A stretch of DNA of 26,109 bases, taken from contig JBKJKJ010000457.1 in the NCBI GenBank assembly GCA_046597455.1, positions 1-26,109 of the forward strand, read 5' to 3'. The notes under the pieces are model-generated. The model was given only the letters and a program-made list of their open reading frames with translations, was not told the DNA's origin and made no database searches. Positions 7,515 to 14,807 of the stretch are shown here, one piece after another. Each line of letters starts with the position of its first letter. The stretch's first letter is position 1. Made by a program: the position numbers and the translations under genes. This stretch comes from JAQGMV01 sp046597455 (GTDB taxonomy: Bacteria; Pseudomonadota; Gammaproteobacteria; Burkholderiales; SG8-41).

Positions 7515-8252
7515 ATGGCACTGCTCGAAAAAGACGTCGTCGTCACCACCAAGCACGGCCGCATGCCCGCGTTCGCGGCGTGTCCCGATGCGCCCGGCAC
7601 ATTCCCCGGAATCATTCTTTACATGGACGCGCCGGGATTTCGCGAAGAGCTGTGCAGCATGGCAAGACGCGTCGCAAGGCACGGTTATTTTTGCCTGGTG
7701 CCGGACATGTATTACCGCTACGGCACGCTGCGCTTCGACCTGCCGCGCCGCAACGAACCGATGTCCGCGGTCATCAAGGCGGCTTATACCAATCTGAGCA
7801 ATGCCGACGTGGCGGACGACACCGCGGGTCTCCTCGCGTATCTCGACTCGCAGGACAAGGTCACCCCGGGGCCGGTGGGCTGCGTCGGCTACTGCATGAG
7901 CGGGCAGTTCATCACCACGGTGGCTGCGCGCTACGCGCACCGCATCGCCGCTGCGGCTTCGCTGTATGGCGTGAAGATCGTGACCGACCTGCCCGATTCA
8001 CCGCACCTGCTGATCGATCAGATCAAGGGCGAGCTCTACTACGGCTTCGCCGAGACCGATCCGTCAGTGCCGGACGACGTCATCCCGGCGCTCAGGGTCG
8101 CGCTCGAGAAAGCGGAAGTGAAGCATCGCATCGAGATATTCCCCGGGACGCTGCACGGCTTCTGCTTCCCCGAGCGCCAGGTGTATGCCGCGGCGGCGGC
8201 GGAGCAGGCGTGGACGAGGCTGTTCGACCTGTGGGACCGGAATCTGAAGTAG
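7515..8252 (+). CDS. Dienelactone hydrolase-family alpha/beta hydrolase
   Basis: A 245-residue cytoplasmic hydrolase with no signal peptide. The family cleaves dienelactones and related esters in aromatic catabolism using a Cys-Asp-His triad. The expected residues are visible: cysteine 127 in GCVGYCMSG, aspartate 182 in YYGFAETDPSVP, histidine 214 in PGTLHGFCFPER. The canonical GYCxGG elbow is GYCMSG, and the acidic residue after the first strand is aspartate (LYMDAPGF) rather than the usual glutamate, so the substrate may differ from classic dienelactone. A GGAG-containing ribosome site precedes the ATG. It follows a Bug gene by 65 bases on the same strand, suggesting a uptake-plus-hydrolysis pair. 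Confidence 0.87.
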   Translation: MALLEKDVVVTTKHGRMPAFAACPDAPGTFPGIILYMDAPGFREELCSMARRVARHGYFCLVPDMYYRYGTLRFDLPRRNEPMSAVIKAAYTNLSNADVADDTAGLLAYLDSQDKVTPGPVGCVGYCMSGQFITTVAARYAHRIAAAASLYGVKIVTDLPDSPHLLIDQIKGELYYGFAETDPSVPDDVIPALRVALEKAEVKHRIEIFPGTLHGFCFPERQVYAAAAAEQAWTRLFDLWDRNLK

Positions 8253-8400
8253 CGCGTGGCGAAGCGCCGCAGCGGTTCGACGTGACGTCGATACATGCGG
8301 GCTTCGCGCAGGTGGGCCCGGCCGCGGGGAGAGCGCGAAGGCGACGGATCGATGCCGCAGGCGTAGTCTCTATGCATCGCTTACAGGAGGGGAGGCCGCG

Positions 8401-9219
8401 ATGGGCAGCAGCGAGACCGATAAAGTGTTTTCCGGTTCGATCGCCGAGCTCTATGAACGCTACCTCGTCCCCCTGATCTTCGAGCCGTACGCAACCGACC
8501 TCGCGGCCCGGCTGGCCTCGAAGTCGTTGACCAGCGTGCTCGAAGTGGCCGCCGGCACCGGCGTCGTGACTCGCGCGATGGCGCGCGCACTGCCCGAGTC
8601 GGTATCCATCATCGCGACCGACCTCAATCCACCGATGCTCGACCATGCCGCCACGCTCGGCATCGACCGTCCGGTGGAGTGGCGACAGGCCGATGCGCTG
8701 GACCTGCCTTTCGATGATGAGACGTTCGACGCCGTCGTCTGCCAGTTCGGCGTGATGTTTTTCCCTGACAAGGCGAAAGCCTATGCGGAAGCGGGGCGGG
8801 TGCTCAAGCCGGGCGGCACGCTGCTGTTCAGCGTCTGGGATCGTATCGAAGACAACGAATTCGCTGATACCGTGACCCAGGCGATGCGGACGATTTTCCC
8901 GGACAATCCACCGCGCTTTCTGGCGCGCACGCCGCACGGTTACCACGACACAGACCTGATCGCGCAGGATCTGGCCAGAGCCGGTTTCACCACCCCACCC
9001 GAAGTGACCACCGTGACGGCGCGCAGCCGGGCCGCGTCTTTCAGAAATGCGGCCTTCGCGTACTGCCAGGGCACGCCGCTGCGCAGCGAGATCGAAGCGC
9101 GCGATGCGTCGCGCCTCGCTGAAGCGACCGAGGCTGCGGCGAACGCGATCGGCGAGCGCTTCGGGCGCGGCGCGGTCGACGGCAGGATCCAGGCGCACGT
9201 CCTCAGCATCGACGCGTAG
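8401..9219 (+). CDS. Class I SAM-dependent methyltransferase (UbiE-like)
   Basis: A 272-residue cytoplasmic protein with the methyltransferase_11 signature: motif I SVLEVAAGTGVVTRAMA (about residues 45-61), the acidic end of the second strand at ATDLNPPML (aspartate 74), QADALDLPFDDETFDAVVCQFGVMFFPD (about 96-123) and RVLKPGGTLLFSVWD. Acceptor unknown; small-molecule methylation is the usual role. The ATG is preceded by a strong AGGAGG box at 8385-8390. It follows the hydrolase gene by 148 bases, so co-transcription is possible. It is the last intact gene before the mobile region, which starts about 180 bases downstream. Confidence 0.9.
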   Translation: MGSSETDKVFSGSIAELYERYLVPLIFEPYATDLAARLASKSLTSVLEVAAGTGVVTRAMARALPESVSIIATDLNPPMLDHAATLGIDRPVEWRQADALDLPFDDETFDAVVCQFGVMFFPDKAKAYAEAGRVLKPGGTLLFSVWDRIEDNEFADTVTQAMRTIFPDNPPRFLARTPHGYHDTDLIAQDLARAGFTTPPEVTTVTARSRAASFRNAAFAYCQGTPLRSEIEARDASRLAEATEAAANAIGERFGRGAVDGRIQAHVLSIDA

Positions 9220-9403
9220 CGACTGCAGCGCGGCCGCGAGACCGGCGCGCTACTTCGAAAGCTTCACCTTAGCCGAGGGCCAGCAGTGGGCACTCGACCG
9301 CTTGACCATGGTTGCTCGCTGGTATCCGGACCGTCAGCAGCGCTGGTCGCGCGACGGTGTGGCGCCAGGCTGAAGACTGGCGACCTGCGGAACGCCTCCG
9401 GTA

Positions 9404-10212
9404 GTGCTCATCGAGTTCGGCGCCAATCCGCGCTGGCTCGGCGGCCAGATCGCCGCCACGCTCATCCTGCATACCTGGGGCCAGATACTCCCCAGCACCT
9501 GCACTGCCTGGTGGCCGCCGGTGCGCTGCATGCCGACGGGCACTGGATAAACTCGCGCCGCGGTTTCCTCTTCCCGGTTCAGGCGCTCTCGCAGGTCTTG
9601 CGCGGCAAGTTCCTCGCCGCACTCACCCACGCCTTCGACATCGACGCGCTCATCCTCGCCGGCGCCACCGCAACGCTCGCTCAAGCCAGCGACCGGCAGC
9701 GCTTGTTCTCCGAGCTACGCAAACATGAGTGGGTCGTGTATGCGAAGAAACCCTTCGGCGGGCCGCAGCAAGTGCTCGACTACCTGGGGCGCTACACCCA
9801 TCGCGTGGCCCTTTCCAATAACCGACTCCTGAGCGTCGAGGACGACGAGGTTCGCGTCCGTTTCAAGGACTACGCCCGCGGCAACCGGCGCAAGGTGCTC
9901 GCGCTCGAAGCCGGCGAATTCATCCGCCGCTTCCTGCTGCACGTGCTGCCGCGCGGCTTCATGCGCGTTCGTCATTACGGTCTGCTCTCCAATCGGACCA
10001 AACGCTTGAAGCTCGCACTGGCACGCAGCGCGCTCGATCTGCCGCCACCGGCCCCGATGCCATCACAGCCCGAATCGGTCGAAGCTTTCTGGCTGCGCGT
10101 GGCCAAGCGCGACATTCATCAGTGCACCCAGTGTCACGCCGGGCGCATGGTGATCATCGGCGCGCTCCATTCATCGCTTGCGCGCGGCCCGCCCGCGCTA
10201 CGGCGCGCATGA
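9404..10212 (+). pseudogene. IS91-family transposase remnant, 5'-truncated and frameshifted
   Basis: The C-terminal two thirds of an IS91-type (Y2, rolling-circle) transposase is clear: HWINSRRGFLFPVQALSQVLRGKFLAAL, VVYAKKPFGGPQQVLDYLGRYTHRVALSNNRLLS, the basic segment VRVRFKDYARGNRRKVLALEAGEFIRRFLLHVLPRGFMRVRHYGLLSNR, and a late CTQCHAG cysteine pair. Upstream, the piece VLIEFGANPRWLGGQIAATLILHTWGQ (from 9404) lies in another frame. The switch happens at about 9480-9497, where the family's histidine cluster (HxHxHC) is cut down to QHLHC. The N-terminal region before 9404 is missing and an in-frame stop precedes it (9371-9373). The enzyme cannot be active. It marks the left border of the accessory island. 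Confidence 0.85.
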
Positions 10213-10582
10213 ATCCGACTCTCGCTCCTCCCGCTACTGTCCTGCGTCGTCTTCTCGCCACGCAGCGCCCCGTTACGTGCGCAGCCACCGCGTTGACCCT
10301 CCCTGCGGCCTCTGTCATAGTCGTTTCGTCGACATTCAGCCGCCTCGCCCTCGCGATCATGCTCATGCCCGTTTACTGTCCACCCGATCGCACGCCTCAC
10401 AGCCTCGGGCACGCATCCCAACACGTTACAAACTCCAAAGCGCCGCGCTTTGAATCCAGCGGTTTAGTCCAACCGGCTTTTCCGCCATACTGCCGCACGA
10501 CGGATCAAAACCTATTCGTTTTAGATGCTGAACCTCGTAAGTCGGCGATCATGCCATCCTCAATTCTTAAATTGAGAAATCG
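10213..10582. other. Non-coding tail of the IS91 remnant
   Basis: These 370 bases hold no convincing gene. The stretch around 10440-10500 (GGTTTAGTCCAACCGGC and following) looks like the conserved 3' tail of IS91-like elements where the replication origin end lies (recognised from memory, not verified). A GAAC tetranucleotide, the kind of target IS91 elements abut, occurs at 10530-10533 and may be the element's end. A seven-base inverted repeat, CTCAATT/AATTGAG, lies at 10559-10576 just before the next gene. No attC site was found here. Confidence 0.4.
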
Positions 10583-10969
10583 ATGTTTGGATTATTCGGA
10601 AGTCCTGATCTAACGTTGCGTGAGCGTGCACTATTACTTCTCACGCTCGTGCAGGGGAGCTTGCTCGGGTACGTAAAGCACGGGCAATGGCTTGCCGAGG
10701 AGCATCGCGCAACGATCATCAACAATTGGCTTAAACGAGGTGGGCGAAAGGCGAGCGTCATGTTTAGGGCGCGCATCTCCAAAGTCGGTGACGATCTCTC
10801 TCGGTCACTCGTGGTGAACCTCGACCAGGCCGACATTGAAAGTCTTTTTGCTACGCTGATGGCCGCGGAGAAAACGAGACCCGGGGAATCACCGGAACTT
10901 GATGGAACAATCGTTAAACTGCTTGACGAGTGCGAGCGTGCACTTATCGCAAATAACCTGGCGTCGTAG
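10583..10969 (+). CDS. Hypothetical protein, probable integron cassette gene
   Basis: I do not recognise this 128-residue protein. It is mostly helical by eye, with a hydrophobic stretch near the N-terminus (ALLLLTLVQGSLLGYV, about residues 16-31) that could be a buried helix or a weak membrane segment, then a basic segment (WLKRGGRKASVMFRARISK) and an acidic C-terminal half. No catalytic motif is seen. The start ATG has only a weak purine-rich site. The stop is 18 bases before the attC site at 10988, the normal distance for a cassette gene and its recombination site, so it is read as a gene cassette whose 5' border is lost or disrupted by the IS91 element. Base composition is lower in GC than the flanking catabolic genes. 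Confidence 0.65.
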   Translation: MFGLFGSPDLTLRERALLLLTLVQGSLLGYVKHGQWLAEEHRATIINNWLKRGGRKASVMFRARISKVGDDLSRSLVVNLDQADIESLFATLMAAEKTRPGESPELDGTIVKLLDECERALIANNLAS

Positions 10970-10987
10970 ACCATCGCATGCGCACGC

Positions 10988-11083
10988 ATCTAACTGCGCG
11001 TTCGAGCGGAGCGCCCGTCAGCGGTGCTGCCGGGTGCCCTCGTCGCTGCGCTCCTCGGCGCCCGCTCAACGCGATCGTTATGC
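10988..11083 (+). other. Integron attC recombination site (attC-1)
   Basis: All attC parts are present in order: R'' ATCTAAC (10988-10994, fits RYYYAAC), six-base spacer, L'' TTCGAGCGG (11001-11009), a variable arm whose inner parts pair further (AGCGCC with GGCGC), L' CCGCTCAA (11062-11069), seven-base spacer, R' GTTATGC (11077-11083). L'' and L' pair except for one unpaired C in L'', the extrahelical base that directs strand choice by the integrase. Total 96 bases. R' departs from GTTRRRY at one position. The cut point would be after the G at 11077. It follows a small cassette-like gene. Confidence 0.85.
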
Positions 11084-11168
11084 GGCATTGAGCGAGCAGC
11101 ATTGCATGAAATACCAAAAGCTGCTTTTTCATGCCGCCGCTCGAGCAACGTAAAAGAAGACGTGCGAA

Positions 11169-11196
11169 TTGTGAGAACGCGGACAGCTTCGATAAG
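11169..11196 (+). promoter_or_regulatory. Weak candidate promoter within the large cassette
   Basis: TTGTGA at 11169-11174 and GATAAG at 11191-11196 are 16 bases apart; each matches four of six consensus bases. It lies inside the cassette between attC-1 and the large gene, so that gene could carry its own promoter. Transcription would start around 11203, which would favour the ATG at 11214 over the GTG at 11196. Confidence 0.25.
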
Positions 11197-11213
11197 TGCG
11201 ATACGACGTTGAC

Positions 11214-14200
11214 ATGAACTCTAAGGACGTTAGTGCGGGAAAGGCCGCTTCCACGCCCTCGGAGCAGGCGCCCAGCCCTCGCGAACTGATGCGGGCTCGG
11301 CACCCGGACCTGTTTTCAGACTCAGTCGTCGAATCGCGTCCCGTGTTGGCGCGCCCGGTGTTCGATCACCACCTTGACACGCTGACCGCACGCAAGGAGG
11401 AATATCAGTTTGAGCACTTCTGCAGGCTGATCGCCGAGAAGGAAATCTGCCCGAACCTGCGGATCCAGACTGGCCCCACCGGCGGCGGCGACAGCAAGGT
11501 GGACTCGGAAAACTATCCGGTCACGAAAGAGATCTCCGAACGATGGTGGATCGGGGAACCGGCGGGGGGATCGGAGCGTTGGGCGTTTGCCTTCAGCGCC
11601 AAGAAGCAGTGGAAGCCCAAGCTCCATGCGGACGTGGAAAGCGTGCTCTCCACAAAGCGAGACTACAAGCGCATCTACTTCTTCACCAATCAGCTGGTCA
11701 GCGACAAGCTGCGGGCGAGCACCGAAGACGCGCTGACCAAGACCGCAGGCATTCCCATCCACATCATGGACAGGAATTGGCTTGCTGACCGCGTCTACAG
11801 GCACGGCCACCTCGAGCTCGCCATATCAGCGCTTCAAATCGAGGACGCATTCCATCACGGCAGCGTGCGGCTCGGGCCCGAAGACACCAGGCGCAAGGCG
11901 GACCTGGAAGAACTTGATGCGCAGATCTCCGACTCAGGCCGCTACGAGGGTGCGCGTTACCAGCTCGTTGAAGACTGCGTCCGTGCCGCCAATCTCGCGC
12001 GCGGGCTGGACAGGCCGCGCGTCGAGATCGAAGGTCGCTTCGCGATGGCCGACCGCATTGCGCGCGAGCTGGGGATTCCGAGCCAGCTGCTGCGCGTCGC
12101 CTACCAGCGCGCCTGGACGGCCCACTGGTGGTTCGAGGACTTCAACGAGTTCCTGACCCACTACGACGAGGTCGAGCGCCATGCGGCAGGCTCCACCGAG
12201 GCCGATGACCAGGAGCGGCTGCTCAACCTGAACCAGCTGCTGATCACCCTTGAGCGCCGAAACCTGGTGCCAACGGATCGAAGCCGCGCCACTGAGCGAC
12301 GCCAGGCGCTCGTCGCCCACTTGAAGACGCTGGAAGCCGATGAGGCACGGCCGAACAACGCGTTGTTCGCGCGCATGCTGAGGACATTCGTCAACCTGAC
12401 CGACGCGATGATCGCAGGACACCCCCAGGAGCTCTCGGCGGTCTGGGCTGATTTGAAGGAGATCGCCGAGGCTTCAAAGCACCTGGGCCAGTTCCCCTTT
12501 GACTCGCTGTCCGGGATGGTTCACGAAATGAGTGAGCTGTTCGACACCCCGGAGTTCGACAGCCTCTATGAGTTGGTAGTGGATGTGCAGCGACAGCGCG
12601 TGAGCGACGGCGAGGCCGGCGAATCTTTCAGGTCGCGTGGGCGGCAGAAATTGAGGAATGAAAAGCCCTACGAAGCCATCCGTTGGCTGGGGAGGGCCGA
12701 AGAGTTGTTCGTCAAGGAAGAGTATCAACGCCAGCTGATTCTCACGCTGCTGGACAGCAGCTACGCGTACGAGGGCGTTGGCCTGCTATGGGCCGCGCGA
12801 AATAAGCTGATCGTGGCGATTGAGGGTACCTTCCGCATGTTCCAGGCCGAAGGGGAGATGCCCCGCATCGCGCATCATTGCTTGCGGCGCCTGACCTGGA
12901 TCGAAATGCAACTGGGGCGGATCCCCCAGATACTCCAGGCGATCGTCTGGACCCGGTTCTGTGAAGGGCTACTGACGTCGACCGGGAGAGGTGAGGCTCA
13001 ATCGGAACAAGAGACGATGCTGCTGCAGGCCGTTCTCGGCATCCAGTTCCTGAACGTCCCCTTCTCACAGATTTCGGCGCTCGAGCCACTGCCGGATGCG
13101 CTTGCGCGGCTCGATCTCGAAATGCCGCGGCTGGCCGTCCTGTACGCGCTGGGCCATGAAAAACGTGTCAATGAAGAGTGCTTCGCGGAGGCGCCCAAGA
13201 ACCCAAAGGACATGCTCGATTTCTTCGAGCGCTGGCAGGATCAGCCCGCCCGCGAGGATCTTCCGAGCGAACCCTCGCTAAACGAGGGAGCGCGTGCGAT
13301 GGTCCGCTCTATCATCCTGGGGGCCGAGTTCGTGATCGACTGCCCGAACGATGCTGCCGCGATCGGTGTGGCCGAATCCTTGCTTGGTGCCATGGAAGCA
13401 TTCATGGCCACCAGCGACGAACGTGATGTCCTCCCGCACGCCGAAAAGACGGTCATCCGCGTGCGCAAAGTGAAAGAGCAGTCCAATGGGCCGTCGTTCG
13501 TCTGGACGGACAACGTCGCAGGTGTTCATGCCGAAATAGTCACCGGCGAGAGCGTCGACTTCCAAAACAAGGAGGCGCTGACGCAATTCACCGATTTCCT
13601 GTGCGAAACCACGCTGACCATTGCGGCGCGTCGGTTCATCATCCGCGACACCGAAGCGTGGATGAAAAAGGTCGCCGGAGAGGAGAGAGGGTTGGCGCGA
13701 GCTGCGATGCTGGGCAACGTTGTCGCCATCGGACGCAACCTGTTTGGCGGCGACGCCAAGGTCCGGCTGTCAAAATGGGTAGGCGACAACGACAAGCACT
13801 ACGACTGCCTGCGTGACCAGCATTGGCGCCCGAACCGCTCTGTCGCCAAGCGCGACGTTTCCAAGGAGCCGATTAGGCTGGGAAACGGCCCTCCGCCAGA
13901 GGAGCTGATGGACACCTCCCAGCGCAAGCACACGCAGCGCAAGGTGTTCTCTCCCATCGACATCCCCGTTTGGGACAAAGCCGGCTGGGGTGGGACGTGC
14001 TACGGGTGGGACGACCGACAGCCACCTTTCATGGGGCTGATGTTCAAGAACCTCGAAGCGGGCAAGAAGATCTTCACGGCCTGGCGCGCCCGGTGGGGCC
14101 GCGAGGAGGCCGACGACGCTCTGCGCATCACGATCGTCACGGGCATCTGCAAGAGCAACCCCCACCACTACGGTGTAATCGTTGGGCCCAATATCGATCG

Positions 14201-14564
14201 CATCACGGCGGACTTCAGAACCGGCGACACATTCAGCATGGTCTCGCGCATCAATCGGATGACGCCAGCAACGTCGGAAAACCTGACGAATTTCTTAAAG
14301 GTGTTCAACGAGTTCGATGCCTTCTTCCTCATGCCTGCGCAACTGCCCAGCGGCAACCAAAGCGCGCCAGAGATCGAATTCAAGCTCGCGCTCCTCAAGC
14401 GCCACCTGCACATCCGTCCAGCCTGGCAGATCGGCGAGAACGACCACGACATCGTCGCTCTGGACGACGACGAATACCCCTTCATTCCAGAGGGTGTGTT
14501 GGACGCCCCTGTGATCAAGGCAATTGCTTCACGGCGCGCCCGAAAGAACGCGCGCATGCGTTGA
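11214..14564 (+). CDS. Large PD-(D/E)XK-nuclease-like protein, integron cassette gene, candidate defence effector
   Basis: A 1116-residue cytoplasmic protein. About residues 60-195 resemble a restriction-endonuclease-like fold: EEYQFEHFCRLIAEK (helix with glutamate), CPNLRIQTGPTGGGDSKVDSE (acidic site), ERWAFAFSAKKQW (strand with the lysine), then RIYFFTNQ and IPIHIMDRNWL as later core strands. The order E, GGD, xxK is that of PD-(D/E)XK enzymes such as Mrr-type nucleases. About 230-830 is a long helical, TPR-like region (for example FRSRGRQKLRNEKPYEAIRWLGRAEELF). The last 200 or so residues (DDALRITIVTGICKSNPHHYGVIVGPNID) look like a separate, unrecognised domain. No Walker A motif or helicase is seen. 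A GTG at 11196 would add six residues; neither start has a clear ribosome site. Bounded by attC-1 and attC-2. A DNA- or RNA-cutting defence role is inferred, not shown. Confidence 0.75.
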   Translation: MNSKDVSAGKAASTPSEQAPSPRELMRARHPDLFSDSVVESRPVLARPVFDHHLDTLTARKEEYQFEHFCRLIAEKEICPNLRIQTGPTGGGDSKVDSENYPVTKEISERWWIGEPAGGSERWAFAFSAKKQWKPKLHADVESVLSTKRDYKRIYFFTNQLVSDKLRASTEDALTKTAGIPIHIMDRNWLADRVYRHGHLELAISALQIEDAFHHGSVRLGPEDTRRKADLEELDAQISDSGRYEGARYQLVEDCVRAANLARGLDRPRVEIEGRFAMADRIARELGIPSQLLRVAYQRAWTAHWWFEDFNEFLTHYDEVERHAAGSTEADDQERLLNLNQLLITLERRNLVPTDRSRATERRQALVAHLKTLEADEARPNNALFARMLRTFVNLTDAMIAGHPQELSAVWADLKEIAEASKHLGQFPFDSLSGMVHEMSELFDTPEFDSLYELVVDVQRQRVSDGEAGESFRSRGRQKLRNEKPYEAIRWLGRAEELFVKEEYQRQLILTLLDSSYAYEGVGLLWAARNKLIVAIEGTFRMFQAEGEMPRIAHHCLRRLTWIEMQLGRIPQILQAIVWTRFCEGLLTSTGRGEAQSEQETMLLQAVLGIQFLNVPFSQISALEPLPDALARLDLEMPRLAVLYALGHEKRVNEECFAEAPKNPKDMLDFFERWQDQPAREDLPSEPSLNEGARAMVRSIILGAEFVIDCPNDAAAIGVAESLLGAMEAFMATSDERDVLPHAEKTVIRVRKVKEQSNGPSFVWTDNVAGVHAEIVTGESVDFQNKEALTQFTDFLCETTLTIAARRFIIRDTEAWMKKVAGEERGLARAAMLGNVVAIGRNLFGGDAKVRLSKWVGDNDKHYDCLRDQHWRPNRSVAKRDVSKEPIRLGNGPPPEELMDTSQRKHTQRKVFSPIDIPVWDKAGWGGTCYGWDDRQPPFMGLMFKNLEAGKKIFTAWRARWGREEADDALRITIVTGICKSNPHHYGVIVGPNIDRITADFRTGDTFSMVSRINRMTPATSENLTNFLKVFNEFDAFFLMPAQLPSGNQSAPEIEFKLALLKRHLHIRPAWQIGENDHDIVALDDDEYPFIPEGVLDAPVIKAIASRRARKNARMR

Positions 14565-14611
14565 TGGTCTGCTTGAAGCACCGATCCTGACACCGTCGCC
14601 GTCCGCAGTGG

Positions 14612-14641
14612 TCGAAAGTGGACAACCGGCGGCTGTATAAT
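14612..14641 (+). promoter_or_regulatory. Candidate promoter just before attC-2
   Basis: A perfect TATAAT at 14636-14641 has TCGAAA (four of six -35 matches) 18 bases upstream at 14612-14617. It would fire rightwards through attC-2, where it could express whatever cassette is inserted next. The gene now downstream is on the opposite strand, so the transcript would be antisense to it. Confidence 0.35.
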
Positions 14642-14652
14642 CTAAATTCCGC

Positions 14653-14715
14653 ATAAAACATGCCGTTGCAGCGGGCGCGCCGTAAGCGTCGCGCCGCTGA
14701 ACTCCGGCGTTGAAA
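14653..14715 (+). other. Integron attC recombination site (attC-2)
   Basis: A compact 63-base attC: R'' ATAAAAC (14653-14659), six-base spacer, L'' TTGCAGCGG (14666-14674), inner stem GCGCG/CGCGC with a short loop, L' CCGCTGAA (14694-14701), seven-base spacer, R' GTTGAAA (14709-14715). L'' carries one unpaired G relative to L'. The spacer lengths (6 and 7) and extrahelical base match attC-1 exactly although the bases differ. R'' keeps only the AAC core. It follows the stop of the large nuclease-like gene by 88 bases and closes a cassette of about 3.6 kb. Confidence 0.8.
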
Positions 14716-14807
14716 GAAGGACTGCTCTTGGCCGGGAGGAGCACGTGCCGAACGGCAGCAATCGACCGCTACCCGTCATTTAGCTGCCTAGGCTCGTCGG
14801 TTTACAT

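Noticed and set aside
11480..11515. Walker A motif in the GPTGGGDSK stretch of the large protein
   Set aside because: The glycine run lacks the GK[ST] ending; the context fits the acidic site of a nuclease fold better.
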